The translations under genes were made by a program, and so were the position numbers. The notes beneath the pieces were generated by a model. That model saw nothing but the letters and a program-made list of their open reading frames with translations, searched no databases and was not told the origin of the DNA. This document shows positions 24,744-37,888 of a stretch of DNA of 64,000 nt, piece after piece. Origin of the DNA: Cyanoderma ruficeps (Eukaryota > Chordata > Aves > Passeriformes > Timaliidae). The DNA lies in assembly GCA_008694505.1 (NCBI GenBank), contig VZDJ01000049.1, positions 3,873,932 to 3,937,931 on the forward strand, read 5' to 3'. Position 1 is the first letter of the stretch. Every line of letters starts with the position of its first letter.

Positions 24744-25195
24744 AGAATAAAGTAAAAAATTAATTTTTTTAATATAGTATATATTTAGTATAGTATAGTA
24801 CTTATTATTATAGTATATTTAGTATAGTATTTATTATTATAGTATATTTAGTATAGTATTAATTAGTATAACTAATATGTAATTTGTAAGTTTTTGTATA
24901 AAGTTATTTTAAAACTAAAAAGGTTTATTTACATAATAATTTGTTTTAAAAGTCAAAATAAGTATATTTATAATAATAAAAGAATTATTTCATAAAAATC
25001 ACTAAAAATACGTAAATAATTTAAGTATAAATAGATTAAATAAATAAGTAAAATATTTTTATTCAGTAATAAAATAATTAATAAAAACCTATTAACTGAT
25101 TAAAAGTTACCTTTAAGACTTATAAAAACTGTATAAAAATAATGCACAACTATAATAAAAAAAGTTTTTAAAAAAATTCTATCATATTACTCTAC
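24744..25195. repeat. Extreme AT-rich island with internal tandem repeats
   Basis: Hand counts of the 60-base lines give roughly 8-20 % G+C across about 450 bp, far below the flanks. Its left part holds about three units of a repeat beginning TAGTATAT and built from TTTAGTATAGTAT and TTATTATTA words (24775-24868). Unit lengths are about 36, 29 and 29 bp. The edges are sharp, especially on the right, where normal GC resumes by 25235. Confidence 0.85.
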
Positions 25196-28100
25196 GTATC
25201 ATGTCCATCCTAACAACACTCTCTTGCATGTACAATTTTACAGCCACGTGCCTGCACGACTTCCTCCCTCCTTTCCTGCTCTTCCAACTCCTCGGAAAAT
25301 ACAATTTTGCCCAAGACTCCAGAGCAGGGCTGCATTAAGTTCAGACGACAATAAAATCTGGGCCATTCTATCAGGCCTGACTGTGCATGCAGGCTGCTCT
25401 CTCCAGAGCTGCATTCCTGAGTTTCCCACCCGGGAGCTGCCAGGCTGACAAATGAAGCCGTGGTCTGTGACGAAGGCAAAATGCCCACTCAGATCCAGGC
25501 TGCTCGGGCACCAGGCTGCATTTCAAACTTGGTGGAGACAAGAAATGTTAGTGCATTAATCCACTTCACTGCTTGGGCCAGCTACACTCGGAACAAATTA
25601 ATGGACGTTAACTGAGTCCAGAAAGCTGAAATCACGGTGTATTCATCCACTTCCCAATTTGGGCTGTAGTTTTACTCTTCAACACAAATTAACAGGCAGC
25701 GAGTGCCCGACAGCAGCAGCCCCACTCTGTCGTGTGGCACAATAAAGGGACGGTGCTGCAGTGCCTTGTGAGCAGCTTTTCATTATCACCTGAGTGCTGC
25801 GGGGCTCCTGCTGCACCTTGGCTGCGTTTTTCAAAGGCGAGAACACAAGGACCAAACATGCCCCGTGTTATTTGTTCCCGCCACAGTGACCCAATTAAAT
25901 TCACAGGACAATGCCTCAGTTCTAAACCTTTCATTAGTCCGGACAGTCTCAAAGACCCACGGAGTGTTGCTAAAGAAGACAGCACCTTAAGTTCTGACTT
26001 AGATGAAAGGTGTCTAAAACTTCACACACAATAAACCAAATTTTAAAAAGTATTAATTCCAAGAGACATTTTAAAAAAACCCAGTCATTCACTCAAATTT
26101 GACTTCTAGATTTAATTTCTGAAGAATTTATAAAATATGCTGGCTAGAAATAACAACACTGCTTTGTTTTTGCTGTATGTTTCATGATGGGAAATCAAAG
26201 CACAGCTTTTTTTTTGCGGAAGATTCCCAGAAAAATGCAAGATGGAGACCCAGACACAGGCTTGGACATCTTTGTGGATTCTCACATTTCTCCTTAATCA
26301 CATGCTGGCAATTAAGTCTGCTTCAGGAAATTCAAAGAGTGTACCTGTCAGGAATCAGAGGCAAATTAATTGCTGTACTGGAACAGATCAATGATTCATG
26401 AGCTGTAACATCAACCTGCTAACAATATTAATTGCCACATACTTCAGGGAGAAGAGCCTAAAATGGCAGGAGTCATAGCTTACAATGGTTTGAAGATGTT
26501 TTTTCTGGATTAGAACTGCTGAAACTAAAGCCAAGTACACTTTACAATACATGGAATGTGACACGAGAGCTCCCGACTGTAAATCATTCCAATTCACATG
26601 TTTGAATCTGAGCATCTTGCCCTGACAACCTGCAGCCAGAGGAGCACAGAAATATTTATATTCCTTAGTTCACACCTGCTGACCTTTAACTGAGCATCTC
26701 GGTGGTATGAGAACAGTCCCCACCTACACAAACACCAAGTAAACAGGTTTTATTAAAGTTTCCTGGCCAAGAGAAGACAGATCCAGCCTTACTCCCTGCA
26801 TGTCATTTGCCTGGCAACTCCAGCGCTACTTGTTTTTGTGGCATTGGCCGTGGGCTTCCCACTCTGTGCTTCTGAGCAGTGGGAAGCAGAATCCAAGATT
26901 ATTAAAAGGAAACGATGCTCTCAAAGCTGTCAGAGCAGGGCTGGAGCTCTCCAGTGCTCCTTGTTAACTCCAGTGCAGCGACTGAGCAGGGACAGGCAGC
27001 CCAGCAGCCACGGGGGACAGAGGAGACACAAGCTCTCTGTTGTTCTAATAATTGCTCCCACAGTGAATGCTGTTATTTCAGCACTCCACAGATCTGAAAA
27101 CCCTGCTCAGGTCTCGATTTCTAATCCAGTGTGTTTCTGGGGAAGAAATGATACATTCAAATGCATTCAAAAGCCTGGGCTCTCGCCAAAAGATGTTATA
27201 CACCCCTTTATTTCCCCTTTACCTTTTTGCTCATATTTCATAATTGTTCAGTTCTGTCAGATAAGTTCTATTTTTATCTACATGCATTTTCTTGCTCCCA
27301 AAGTAACTGAAGTCATTAAAGCCAGACCTGTGATGTCTGCTGCCTCTACTGACACGCTGGAATTTAAACAGCACCATTCCAGAACTGAAAACCTGGGCTC
27401 TCACAGCTTGAGCTACAGCAGCAATATTTCTCTACCCCTCATAATTATCCATCATGCAGCCGGCCCCAGAAGAACCTCGAGTGGAGTGTATTTAAATGTC
27501 TTTAGGAATTTGTAAGATGGATCCTTCAGTTCTCATTGCACGTGCCAAGTACAAACGTCCTGCCCCCAAATGTGTGTGTCAGAACAGGCACGGCATGCTG
27601 CTACTACAAAGTGCAGAATTTCCAAGGAACATTAGAAAATGAATTAAACTCTGTGATATTCAACTTTCTCCACACCATCCCCTTTGGTATTCCCAGCTCC
27701 AAAATCAAACCTTCAGCGCAGTTCTTGAGGGTCTGGCTGCTCTTGCCTGATCGTTTCACAGAGCAGTGAAGTGCAAGTGTGACTTTCTTAGCCTAAAATA
27801 GCTTTATTTTGATGGAGCTATCTAATGGAGACAAGTTAATAAATTGCAGCATTCCTAATTTGATACATTTTTGGTCCTGTTTCGGTTTACAAACTGTCCA
27901 TTAGCAGACCCTGAAATCTGTGAACAAATACATTATCTACCATTATACGCAAGTTTTTCAGATGAGTAATTTTTGATCTTCAGATTGCTCAAGCAGTTGC
28001 TTGGAAACATTTGTCTGTATTAGTTACACAAGTCATGTGGCATTATTTGTCCTTTCAGATTGGATGGCTTCTGTGAATAAGCAACAGAGCATGAAATGCA

Positions 28101-31100
28101 AATTTCATGATATAAAATTCAGAACTTGCTTTTGGCAAGGATTTGATTTATTACATTTAGAGCACAAGATGAAAACAAAAAGGTTATCTCTGTGATCTGA
28201 GTGACTTGACGAGAAGTGATGCCTGTGCCACTTGGAGGAGTAATGGCATAAATTACAAATCCAAAAAAAAAAAATTAAAAAGATGGAATGGGGTTTGGAA
28301 TAGTCGTGCCGTGGAGAATGAACCCATGCAATGGAAATACTTCTGTTGATTAGTACTTTCCAGGGAACAGTACTTTTCTAGATTAAAACATAGGTGGGTA
28401 GGTCAGAAAATTCATGGGAGCTCGAGTAAACTATTATTTTTCTCATTTTAGAGTTTTGAGCAAGCAAAGAAACAGAGGCAATAGAGCAAGTGTTCATATT
28501 GATGGTAACAGCCTGGTATCATTCAATAAGGGTGAGAAAAGCATTCATTGGTATTTCAGTGTACATTATATAAAATACAACAGAGCCATTTTTCAGCTGA
28601 TTCTATCAGTATGAGGGAATTGGAAACTCACACATTTTCGCTTTTAACTTTGTGAAAGAACCACTTGTGTTTGCCTAAGTGTTTCTGCACGGATGGTAAT
28701 GATTTTTCCTCTCTATTGGATGCAACAATTTACAAAAGTGAAATCATTGGTTCGAAACTAAATATAGAATTTTACCAGCAGAGACTGGTCCTTTCAGTTG
28801 AAGAGAACCAAATATGGTCAAACAATGTTACTGAGCACACCCAGACTGTGATCCAGGCTACTTCTACCAACTATAAATCCACTTTCAAAATATAGCCAGA
28901 GCCCAGAGGACTGAACCTAACAAACCCTGAAGGAGGAAATAGTCCTGAAACAGTGAAGAAAAAAGTTCAAAAATAACAGGGTGTTTTCCCCAATAAAAAC
29001 TTAAACCCAGAATGCAAGGGCAATAAAAATTATTTGGAAAGAAGAAAATATCTCTGAGGGGGTTTTTTTCTGAATGCTAGTTACACAAGCAAATATAAAA
29101 GTGCTGATTTTTAGTGGTAGCTGACAGAACCAAATCCCACTGCTAATTAGGTGAAGTCTCTGATTAACTTTCCTGGTACTCCCAGACTTTCCCTGGTACT
29201 TTTCAGGCTGGCATCATCGCTAGTAACAGATGCCAGCGGGTCCCAAACGACAGCCAGTGCCTGGCAGCTGCAGCCTGACTTCAGAGCAAAATATTTGTGA
29301 TTTAAAGCAGGCTTAGCTTTGAGTGGACTGTGAGTAACCCATGATTAAGGTCAAATCCTTCTGCTGGCAGAGACAGCCCTGAGTGGGTGTGAAATATGGG
29401 TGTGCAGTCCTGGGTTACTGTTTAATGCTCTGTCTCATAAATCCCAGCAAAGGAACCAGCCAGGAGTGCTGTCACACCCTGGGCACCTCTCGGAGTGCAC
29501 TCACATGCCAAGGGGTTATTAATGAACTCTTCAAACACTAAATAAAAACTTGTTTAGAAAACAAAGGCATCAATTCATATTTTAACAAACCCGAGAGCTT
29601 CAATAATCCCAAATTTCTCCACTGCGTGCTGTGTTTGTATAAAAAGTCACACATTTCTTAAATGCCAAAGAATTACTTTTTTGTCTCCTTCCTTTCTCCG
29701 AGGCACATCTCAGTCAGATCATGCTCATCCATTTTCCAAAGTATGTTGTTCCTTTCATAACTGCATACAGAAACTTGCTTTAAGGACTATGAGCTTATAA
29801 ATCACCACCCTTTGCCTGTGCTTTAAATCAGGCATTAAAAAAAAAATAAAAATAGAAGAACCAGCATCCTGGGCTAAGATTAAAAGCTGGATTCATGTTA
29901 AAGAATGGTGCCTTTTTACCACTGAAACCGAAGCTGTAGATTATTCTGTGCTGATTAAGTGCTACAGTGGGCAAAGGACTTACTCATAATGAACACTGCT
30001 GTAAAACAATTTATCTACAAGAAAGGAAACAAGTTTGCATAATCCATTTATGGTTGATTCAGCTTTAGAGGAATTTGTTATATAAATATATCTCACCCTG
30101 GGGAACTGTTTTGCCAAAATAACTAATGAAAGTGTTTGAACAACTTAACACTGATAATTAATAGGATTTTTCAGCATCACAATGGCACATGACACCTTCC
30201 CATGTACGTTAACCATCACACCAGTGAGAGACAAAAGCTTGGCAAGCTCCAAGAGCCAAACACATCAGAAAGTGAAAAATTAATGAAAGAAATTGATTTA
30301 GTAGATGCAAAATTACCACGCTGAATTGTTTTAACTGAGCCTCAAAAGGTGTTCAACCATACTTCCTTCAAAAGAATTCTAAAGCTCAGTAATCACCAGT
30401 TTTAAAAAATCTTAATTAATAGTTCAATTGTTCAAGTGACATCACTAGTATTCTGCTATCATGCTGGAATGTTTGAGTAAACATTATCAAATCCCACTAC
30501 TCACTTTGTTGGCAATCTCGAGTAATGTTTTAAGTTTAGGTGTCAATATTTAATCACCAAGAAGGATCAGAAGCTCATCAATAATGCCCACTGCAATTCC
30601 CTGGAGACTTAAAACTTACCGTGAACCTCACCTGCTTTTGTGGTCACATCATTATTTTTATTATGCTTTGTGGCAATGTTGGCCGCCAAAAAAAGGTTGT
30701 CCTAAAATCCCAGTGTGACAAAAATCAATTTTCAGATGCAAATGAGGGTGCCATAGGTGACATTTTTCATACCCAATAAATTGCCTGTCTGTGGCTTTGA
30801 ACTAATGGACACATAAACAAGAGAGATTGGTGCCAAGGTATTGCATTATAATCTTAGTGAAGTTTTATGAGACTCATGCTACAGGCGGCAAAGGGAAAAT
30901 AAAGCAGAGGGAGGGGGCACACACAATTTGAGGAAACCTGTAAGAATAAATACAGTATTTTTTAATACAGTATTTTCTTTTTTTTTTTTTCCCCTGAGCT
31001 CTGATTTTCCATCCATCTACTTCTGCCCTCCTCTCCTCCCTCCTTCTTTTATTTTTAATTTTAGGGCTCTTCGTGACCCCTTCTGTCTGTCACAACTTTT

Positions 31101-32040
31101 ATCTCATTATGATCTTACACTCCTCTTCTGCTCTGTCCCTTACCTGTCTTCTCAATTTCTCTCCCAGAAAATTTATGCAAACAAAATTTCTCCCTGTCAT
31201 TCATTTTTAATTCTGACAGCTCCGTGTCCATCTCCACCTCCTTGAGGTGATATTTAAACTTTCTTAAAAAATACAAGAAATACACTGAAATTCTCGTTAC
31301 CTTTAGAAACAACAAAGACTTTGAGTGAACTCTCTGCTCGTGTCAGGCAGGGCTACACTTCAGAGTGGAAATTTGCATTTGCACCAAACAAATAGCTGGG
31401 ATTTCACAGGCTTGTCTGAAGCTTATCCTGAGTAATCACAAAACTCTTGAGCCTGCAAATTTAGGTTGGAAGTCCTGTGAGATATTTACCCTTGCAACAC
31501 AAACGGAAACAAGATAAAAGCAATATTTTTATGCTGTGTTGATAGCATTGTTTCCAACCGTGGCTGAAATGAAAGATATGATTGCGTAACAGCTTTTCAA
31601 GCCTCTGCAAAAGATTTAAGTAAAGTTCAAATCTTAAGCTGTTGAAACTTTAATCTCGGAATAAAGAACGATCTTTTTGCTATTTCAAATTTCTCTCCTG
31701 TTAGGAAAACATGAATGATAGTAAAATGACAAAGAAATGAATCCTTCGTCGGACTTATCCCGATGCAAGAGTTGAATGATAATTTTGGGGAGAGATCTGA
31801 AACATACCCATTTCAACCTCTCATCCTCTCATCTTTAATAAACATGATTGCTGCTGATTCTCCTTAGCTGTGTTTTGAGCTCTGTTTGGGGTAGAAGAGA
31901 GGAAAAGGTACTTTTTCTGCTGCACATCTATTTATTTCCCTCCTCCTGCAAAACCAGAGCCCTCCGAAGCCAAGAAACCACTGCTCCTTGTCTTTGCCCG
32001 TCAGCATCATGTTCAGAGGTGGAAAAATGTTGGACAACGC
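25196..32040. other. Intronic DNA with no recognised gene
   Basis: This block contains the longest open stretch of the window (226 codons including stop, plus strand 26838-27515), which starts with GTG and resembles nothing known. An inverted repeat CTGGCATC/GATGCCAG lies at 29208-29236. Positions 31500-31770 are non-repetitive and keep several CpGs (TTCGTCGGACTTATCCCGAT), which may mark a conserved element. Confidence 0.45.
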
Positions 32041-32138
32041 TCCCAGGCACAGGGGGGATTGTTGGGGTGTCCTGTGCAGGGCCAGGAGCTGTGCTGATGG
32101 TCCCAGTGTGTCCCTTCCAATTTAGGACATTCTGTGAC
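32041..32138 (+). mobile_element. CR1 LINE 3'-end fragment
   Basis: The sequence reads GGATTGTTGGGGTGTCCTGT, GCAGGGCCAGGAGCTG, GTCCCTTCCAATTTAGGACA and TTCTGTGA. This matches a common avian CR1 3' end with GGGTGTCCTGTGCAGGGCCA, a TCCCTTCCAACTCAGGATAT block and an ATTCTGTGA tail. It is 5'-truncated and antisense to CDH13. A 220-codon plus-strand open frame runs through it but has no CR1 protein character. Confidence 0.82.
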
Positions 32139-33514
32139 CATCAGCACGACGGGGAGGCAGAACTGGTGTCTCCAACCGTGCAGGACCAGCTCTGTAAATC
32201 CAGTTTTAAACTTGTGTTTATGCCACTGCTCTGGCTGGCCAAATACCATCAGTGTATTCCCCAGAGACAAGAGTTTGTTCCCACTGCCAGGAGTGCAGCT
32301 GGAATCCAGGGCAGAACTCCACGGCCTCCCCACCCTGCCCTTCTGAAAGGGAACCCACGGTGGGAAGGGAGGAACATCGTGTTCCCTGCCTTTTATGGTC
32401 ACCACAGACATTTGCTGCCCCAGCCAGTGAATATCCAGGGCTTCTCTCTCCTCCATCACTCCATTTCTGCATGGCTTGTTAGTCGTGCAAACACTTCAGA
32501 GAGTCTTTAATTCCAAAAGTCCACAAGTGGCTTCAGTGGCCGAATTCCCTGGTCAGATTAATTATCTCTGTCACCGCTGGCAGCGCAGGAAGTGTCTGAT
32601 AGAAAAGTCCCAGGTGGTGGAGAATTACCTTCTAGCAAATTTACACCACAGAGCAGCACCGTGGTCTGCTCCTCCTCCACAGCACCAAAGGTACTTCGGA
32701 GTTGCTCACACTACAGGTTGGATTCAATGTAAAACTCAATTTTACAGTTTTAGAGTATTTCTGGAAGCGGCTTCAAGTTGTATGGACAAAACATCTACCC
32801 TTAGGCCTACAAAATAGGATTTTATTTCTGAAAGAGATTTGACCAGCTCATATCTCCCAGCAACAGGACATACCAGCCAAAATACCCATTTAATCACATT
32901 CACTGATTTAGCCATTCACCAATTTAGCCACGTAAAACAACACCAAACCAGAACTTGGAATAACTTCTTAGATACCAGGTGATTGAAAGTACATCATGGG
33001 CTAAAGGTGTACAAAGAAGTTCAGGGGAAAAAGTTTTCTAAGAGCTGGTTCTACAGTCCTGATCTCTACTGCCACTGTCCAAAGCTATTAATTTATACAA
33101 AAAAGTTAATTTAACAATAGATTCTATAAGGTAGCATAATTTCATGAACCTTTATTCAACATAGAACCCCAGGACTCAGTGTACATTCATTTTTATTTCA
33201 TTCTGCCTGTAAATATAAAGACTTAAAAATACTGGGATAAACTGATGCAGATTTGCCTAAAGGTTCTATAAATAGCCCAGTATTATGTCACTTTTCCAGG
33301 TGTCTGCTTTGTTGACAGTCACTTTATTCCAGTTTCCCCGTAGTGAACATGAAACAGCCACCTAAAGAAAACCTTTGGTAATTAGAACAAGGCAGGTACT
33401 AAACCTATCCTGTGGCTTATCTCTGCATTTGTAGCTGGAGTTCATTAACTTGTCAGCACTGATTCCTTTTGAATAGGAAAGTGAAATGAAAAAATGACGT
33501 GCAAATCAATATCA
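32139..33514. other. Intronic DNA with no recognised gene
   Basis: Relatively GC-rich to about 32700, then AT-rich. Open frames on both strands at 32139-32820 overlap and resemble no known protein. Confidence 0.5.
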
Positions 33515-33665
33515 ACTGTTAAGCCGCGCTCTCATTTAGCGCAGTGTCAGATATGAAATATTAAGAATCAAAATGAAAATTTCTGGTGGAAAAACACGCT
33601 TAGCGTGTTATTTTTATGAGACAATTATTACAGTGAATTAGGGTATTTTTCGTGCCATGGTAAAA
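33515..33665. promoter_or_regulatory. Candidate conserved intronic element with a CpG palindrome
   Basis: This non-repetitive AT-rich stretch carries unusual CpG words: AAGCCGCGCTC, TTAGCGCAGTG and an odd palindrome AACACGCT-T-AGCGTGTT at 33593-33609. CpG is normally lost from unmethylated-island-free vertebrate introns, so several CpGs in symmetrical words suggest constraint. No factor is assigned. Confidence 0.35.
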
Positions 33666-35550
33666 GTTACAGCATGGGGAAAGTTAAAGAAAATCTTCTA
33701 AAGTTTTCGTTCGTTGTTTTCAGATTTTTTTTAAACAACATTAAGCTTGATAAATGGAAGAAGCATTTAAGAATGTATAATTCATGCTTATTAGTTGGGA
33801 CAAAATCCATGTAGCACATTCGAATACATTTAGAGAGAGAGAGACATCTGCTTAAACGAGTCCCACAGAACTCAGCATTCCATCACAGTTCCACTGATAT
33901 TTTTGAAAAAATACACTCCACACACATAAATCTGTTATCAGAAGATTACAAATTAGTCTCCTCGGACTAGATAATAATGGTGCTAACGGGGTGCCAAAGA
34001 TCAGAGGAGATTTGCTGGAGATGAGCACAAGGTAAAGGCAAAGATCTGCCTGGGTATCCTGGTCTGAGCTGAATTCCTTATTTTATATCCTTCCTAGGGA
34101 GAAGCCAAGGCAGGCAGCTGCACCTGGAGAACTTCAGGGCACCTGCAGGATGCGACTGCACCAGCCCCTGGGGCTGGGCTCACAGGGCATCCACCAAAAC
34201 AGATGGACTGGAAATTCAATCTCTGAACTGCTGAGTCTCCAGCAGCAAAGATAAAAGGTTCTCATCACCCTGCACCCAAACCCCCCACCTTTAATGTGCT
34301 CACTGAATAATTCCATTTTCTGCAGGGACTGGACACAGAGAGGTATCAAAGTGAAGATTGTCAGCAGTAACACTTTTTCCTTTTGCCCAGCTTGGGTTTT
34401 CTTCTGGAAGCTCTTTGCTGTATTTCCTGCATGTATTTCCTAAAGCCACGATCCTTCTCAGGGCTTCAATGCTGCAGTGAACTGAAGGAGAAATTCCTTC
34501 ATTTTGGAGGGTTTTGCTCTCCCTTCCCTTTCCCGAGCACACACCATCACTGGAAACCAGAGTTTTGTCTTCCCACTGTCTAGACTCGAGGTTAATTCAC
34601 GTTATTTTCTCATTTTGTAGTTCTAAAGAATGAGTTTTAATCAAGCCACTTATCTAATTCACAATTGTTCAGAAACATATTTTCCATTAATAAAATGATC
34701 CTAAGTGCAGCCTAATGCATTGAGTGCCAACAAAAAGAAGAGACGCAATAATTACCAGCACTGACAAGGAATTTGGAAAGCCATTAAACAAAACCAATCA
34801 GTTCTCTCCCCCAGTCCTCCAACTAGAACTCTCCCATATTTTTATACCACTAGAAGCTATAGTAATTATGCCCCTCAAGTAAACCATCTACTTTTCTGTT
34901 TAGTAGACAAAAATTAAAGGAACCCTTTCCCTTTTGTACTTCTAATATATTCCCCATGTTTTTCATCTAATTGAATTAAATATGGCACGTTAAAGAAGGA
35001 AACATTTCCGTTTGGGATACAGCTGATTGAACTTTCCTGGCAGATGTTAAATTTAATAAACATCATAGGACGGAACCGAATCTCCTTTATGTTATTTACA
35101 AATTCGAGATATAATTTTAAAGCAATTACAGTCAGTACACAAAATCTGGGCTTAAAAGCCACTGAATAAATGTGAAACTTCTGAGATCCTCTCTGAAGAG
35201 CTGCTTGATCAAAAAAAAACATTAATTTTGCAGGGATTCAGCTGAAGGCAGAAGAGACATTAAAAATAACTGAAGAGGGTTTGTTGTTTTTTTTTTCTCT
35301 CCTGTTTCACAGACACAAAATATAACTGGCAGACTGTGACTACCCACTAACATTATGCACAATTAATATTACATATATCAACTTGATGCTAATAGCATCC
35401 AATAGAAAGGACCATGCCATATGATAGTCCCACTAATGCATTCAGCTTTCCTGGCAATTAAACAACATGGAAGCACTAACAATTAACATCAAGGTCACCC
35501 CCAGATAAATTTTGATTTGGACACTCCTCACAGCAGATTTATGAGTGGAT
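33666..35550. other. Intronic DNA with no recognised gene
   Basis: A short GA run lies at 33833-33844. Positions 34100-34580 are moderately GC-rich. No repeat family or exon was recognised. Confidence 0.5.
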
Positions 35551-35605
35551 TCAAAGCTCATTAAAGTCGGTGGAATGACTCCTGTTGACTTAATGGGGAT
35601 TGCAT
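35551..35605. repeat. Ancient sauropsid interspersed-repeat remnant
   Basis: AAAGCTCATTAAAGTCGGTG, GAATGACTCC and TGTTGACTTAATGGGGAT resemble an old repeat common in turtles and crocodilians, with the words GAAGTCAATGG...ACTCC...TTGACTTCAATGGG. A possible AATCAGGCCTAA follows at about 35662. It is heavily diverged and the family name is uncertain. Confidence 0.45.
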
Positions 35606-37817
35606 TCGGCGCACTGCTTGCTGTGTTTTCCTATGACAGATTAATTACACGGTTTTGTGAATAATCAGGCCTAAAATCAACCCTGTAACTTAGAGCTCCC
35701 AGCCTTGCTCACACACTCGTGTGGCTTTGTCAGTGATGAGTTGGAGTGTTATAGATGTGAGCCAAATTCAGAGCCACATCTTCCCCAGCTTTGACTTCAA
35801 ATCTTTAAATTGAAGTTTTAACATCTTGCCTCCCCTTATCTCTGCCTGAATTCGTGATTTGAGGGTCAGTTTTGAGGGTCAGTTCTGGCTTTAATGACCA
35901 AAACTTTTAGGGAGTGGAGGGAAAGAGAAAGAACTGTGTAACAACACAACACAGCAGTACAGAGAAAGTTGTCTGCAAATAAAGTCAGAAATGTCCTGCA
36001 CATCCAAATGAGGCATAAGGGCACAGAGTGTGAACTATCCACAGAAGAGCTGCCAGTTTTGCCCTGTTGCTGAAACAATTCACCTCCATTGAAAACCAAA
36101 AGGAGGACAAACAAATAAAAATGTTTCAATACCAAATTGCAGTAGTTATTAAAACGGAGTGGATGGAACAACCAACTGTATCAATTTTAAGGTTTAAGTC
36201 ATGCAGGGACATGAGTGTGTTGAAAAATTATCAGATATTGTTCCTCTTTTCTGTCCCAACCAATACATTCCTGTATCTCTATTATAGATACAACACAAAA
36301 CTACAAAGTTAGCACTGAACAGAGCGTGTGCTAAAGCCTCCACTGCAAGATATTCCACACTGATATCTCAGTAATGCTCCCACAGACATAGCTGGAATTA
36401 AAATACACGTGACCAGCCCCAATGAACCTCTCAGTCTGGAGGTTCAGGCTTTGATATATCTGAATTAGTCTGAGGTAGTACCAAAACAAATCATGAAACC
36501 ACATCTCCTAAACCAGAAGTTCAACATAAGTTTGTTTGGGTTTTTTTATTATTATTTCTAAGTGGCCATTCTGCTGCAAAGGACTGGCAGGATTAACGCA
36601 TGCCAGAGCAAAGACAGAATATTAGTGTAATAATCATCTTAGTCTACAACGTGAGTTGAGAGTTTGCAGCAAGAGCAGCAATAAAAACAGATTTAGTGTG
36701 ACTATTCTTGTTGCAGATGCTGCCAGGCTGGAGCACATTCCTGAGTAACCTGGGCCCTCCCACCAGGGGTTTTGTCACCGGCACAGTCTTCCAGCAGTCA
36801 TGAGTCTCTTCAGAAGTAGCTGACTTTTTATTTCATCTTCAGGGAGAAGGAAAAAATCACAGGTATGAGAATATTCCCCCTGTGAAGAGAAGAAACTGCA
36901 ATGCATAGTATTTATCAGCCAATCAGGAATTTTGTATTTATTGGATTTTTTTTTTTTTAATGCATGAGCTCCATAATATCCAAATCAAAATGATCTGGCT
37001 CTGGAGAGCACTTGAGGTCCCTGTTCCAGAGAGGTGACATGCTGCCTTATCTCCACATTGCTGGCCTGGGAGGGAACCCTCTGCATTTTTGCATTTTGAT
37101 ATGAACTTTTAAGCTGCATTAGTAGTCCAAACACAAACTGATTCCTTCCAAGTATTCTTTTTTGGGCTGGCCAAAAATTCAGCTAATACCAATACACCCT
37201 AATATCAGTACAGGTATAAAGCCTTCACCATCTCCCAGTTCTTCATGGGATCACACCCTTGAAATCCCTGGACAAAATATTTCTGTGCCAATATCTGAGG
37301 ATGAAAGTTTGGTTTGGTCTTCCTGATTTAAAAAAAAAAAACCAAACTTGTACAATCACCTTCTCCCTGGTGATTAGAGGATAAATCTTTATACAGTGCA
37401 ACAGTGTTCAATACTGTAATAAAAGCCCAGTAAACGTTCAGTAATTTAACACACGGCATCAGATGGGTTCCAGAAGGATTAAAGAAAGGTAAATTGGATT
37501 TTTATGGTTTCTAATAGCTCATAGATTATCATCAATAAGACTGCAAACTGTAAATCTTCATCTGATGGGTATATTTTGCACACTTGTTCTAGTAGTCCTG
37601 AAAAGATTTTGTCCATCAGGAGAGAATGAAAGTGCTGAAGTCTGTGATGTTCCTCATTAGCAGAGTCCTTAAACCTCCATGAGATCTGGTCATTTATACA
37701 TTTATATCCATAGAAGATCTGTCTGATCTGAAATCCACACACACACACAAAAATAAGACTCCAAGATTCCATTTATAAACACACAGGTCAGGTCACAGGT
37801 CTGACCCTTTTCGAGAC
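35606..37817. other. Intronic DNA with no recognised gene
   Basis: A short inverted repeat GAACCTC/GAGGTTC lies at about 36424-36445. No exon or repeat family was recognised. Confidence 0.5.
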
Positions 37818-37888
37818 AAACCAAACCAAACCAAACCAAACCAAACCAAACCAAACCAAACCAAACCAAACCAAACCAAACCAAACCA
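37818..37888. repeat. (AAACC)n pentanucleotide microsatellite
   Basis: Thirteen uninterrupted CCAAA units run from 37821 to 37885, with partial units on both sides. The complement is (GGTTT)n. The array is pure, which suggests that it is young and length-variable. Confidence 0.97.

Noticed and set aside
26838..27515. Longest open reading frame of the window, 225 codons, plus strand
   Set aside because: It begins with GTG, has no known domain, no splice or poly(A) context, and one such stretch is expected by chance in 64 kb read in six frames.
31448..31478. TTAGGTTGGAAGTCCTGTGA as a CR1 3' end
   Set aside because: Only about 14 bases agree with CR1 and the flanks do not continue the match; chance is likely.
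31848..32510. 220-codon plus-strand open frame
   Set aside because: It runs straight through a CR1 3'-end fragment that is non-coding in this region, and the flanks show no protein similarity I recognise.
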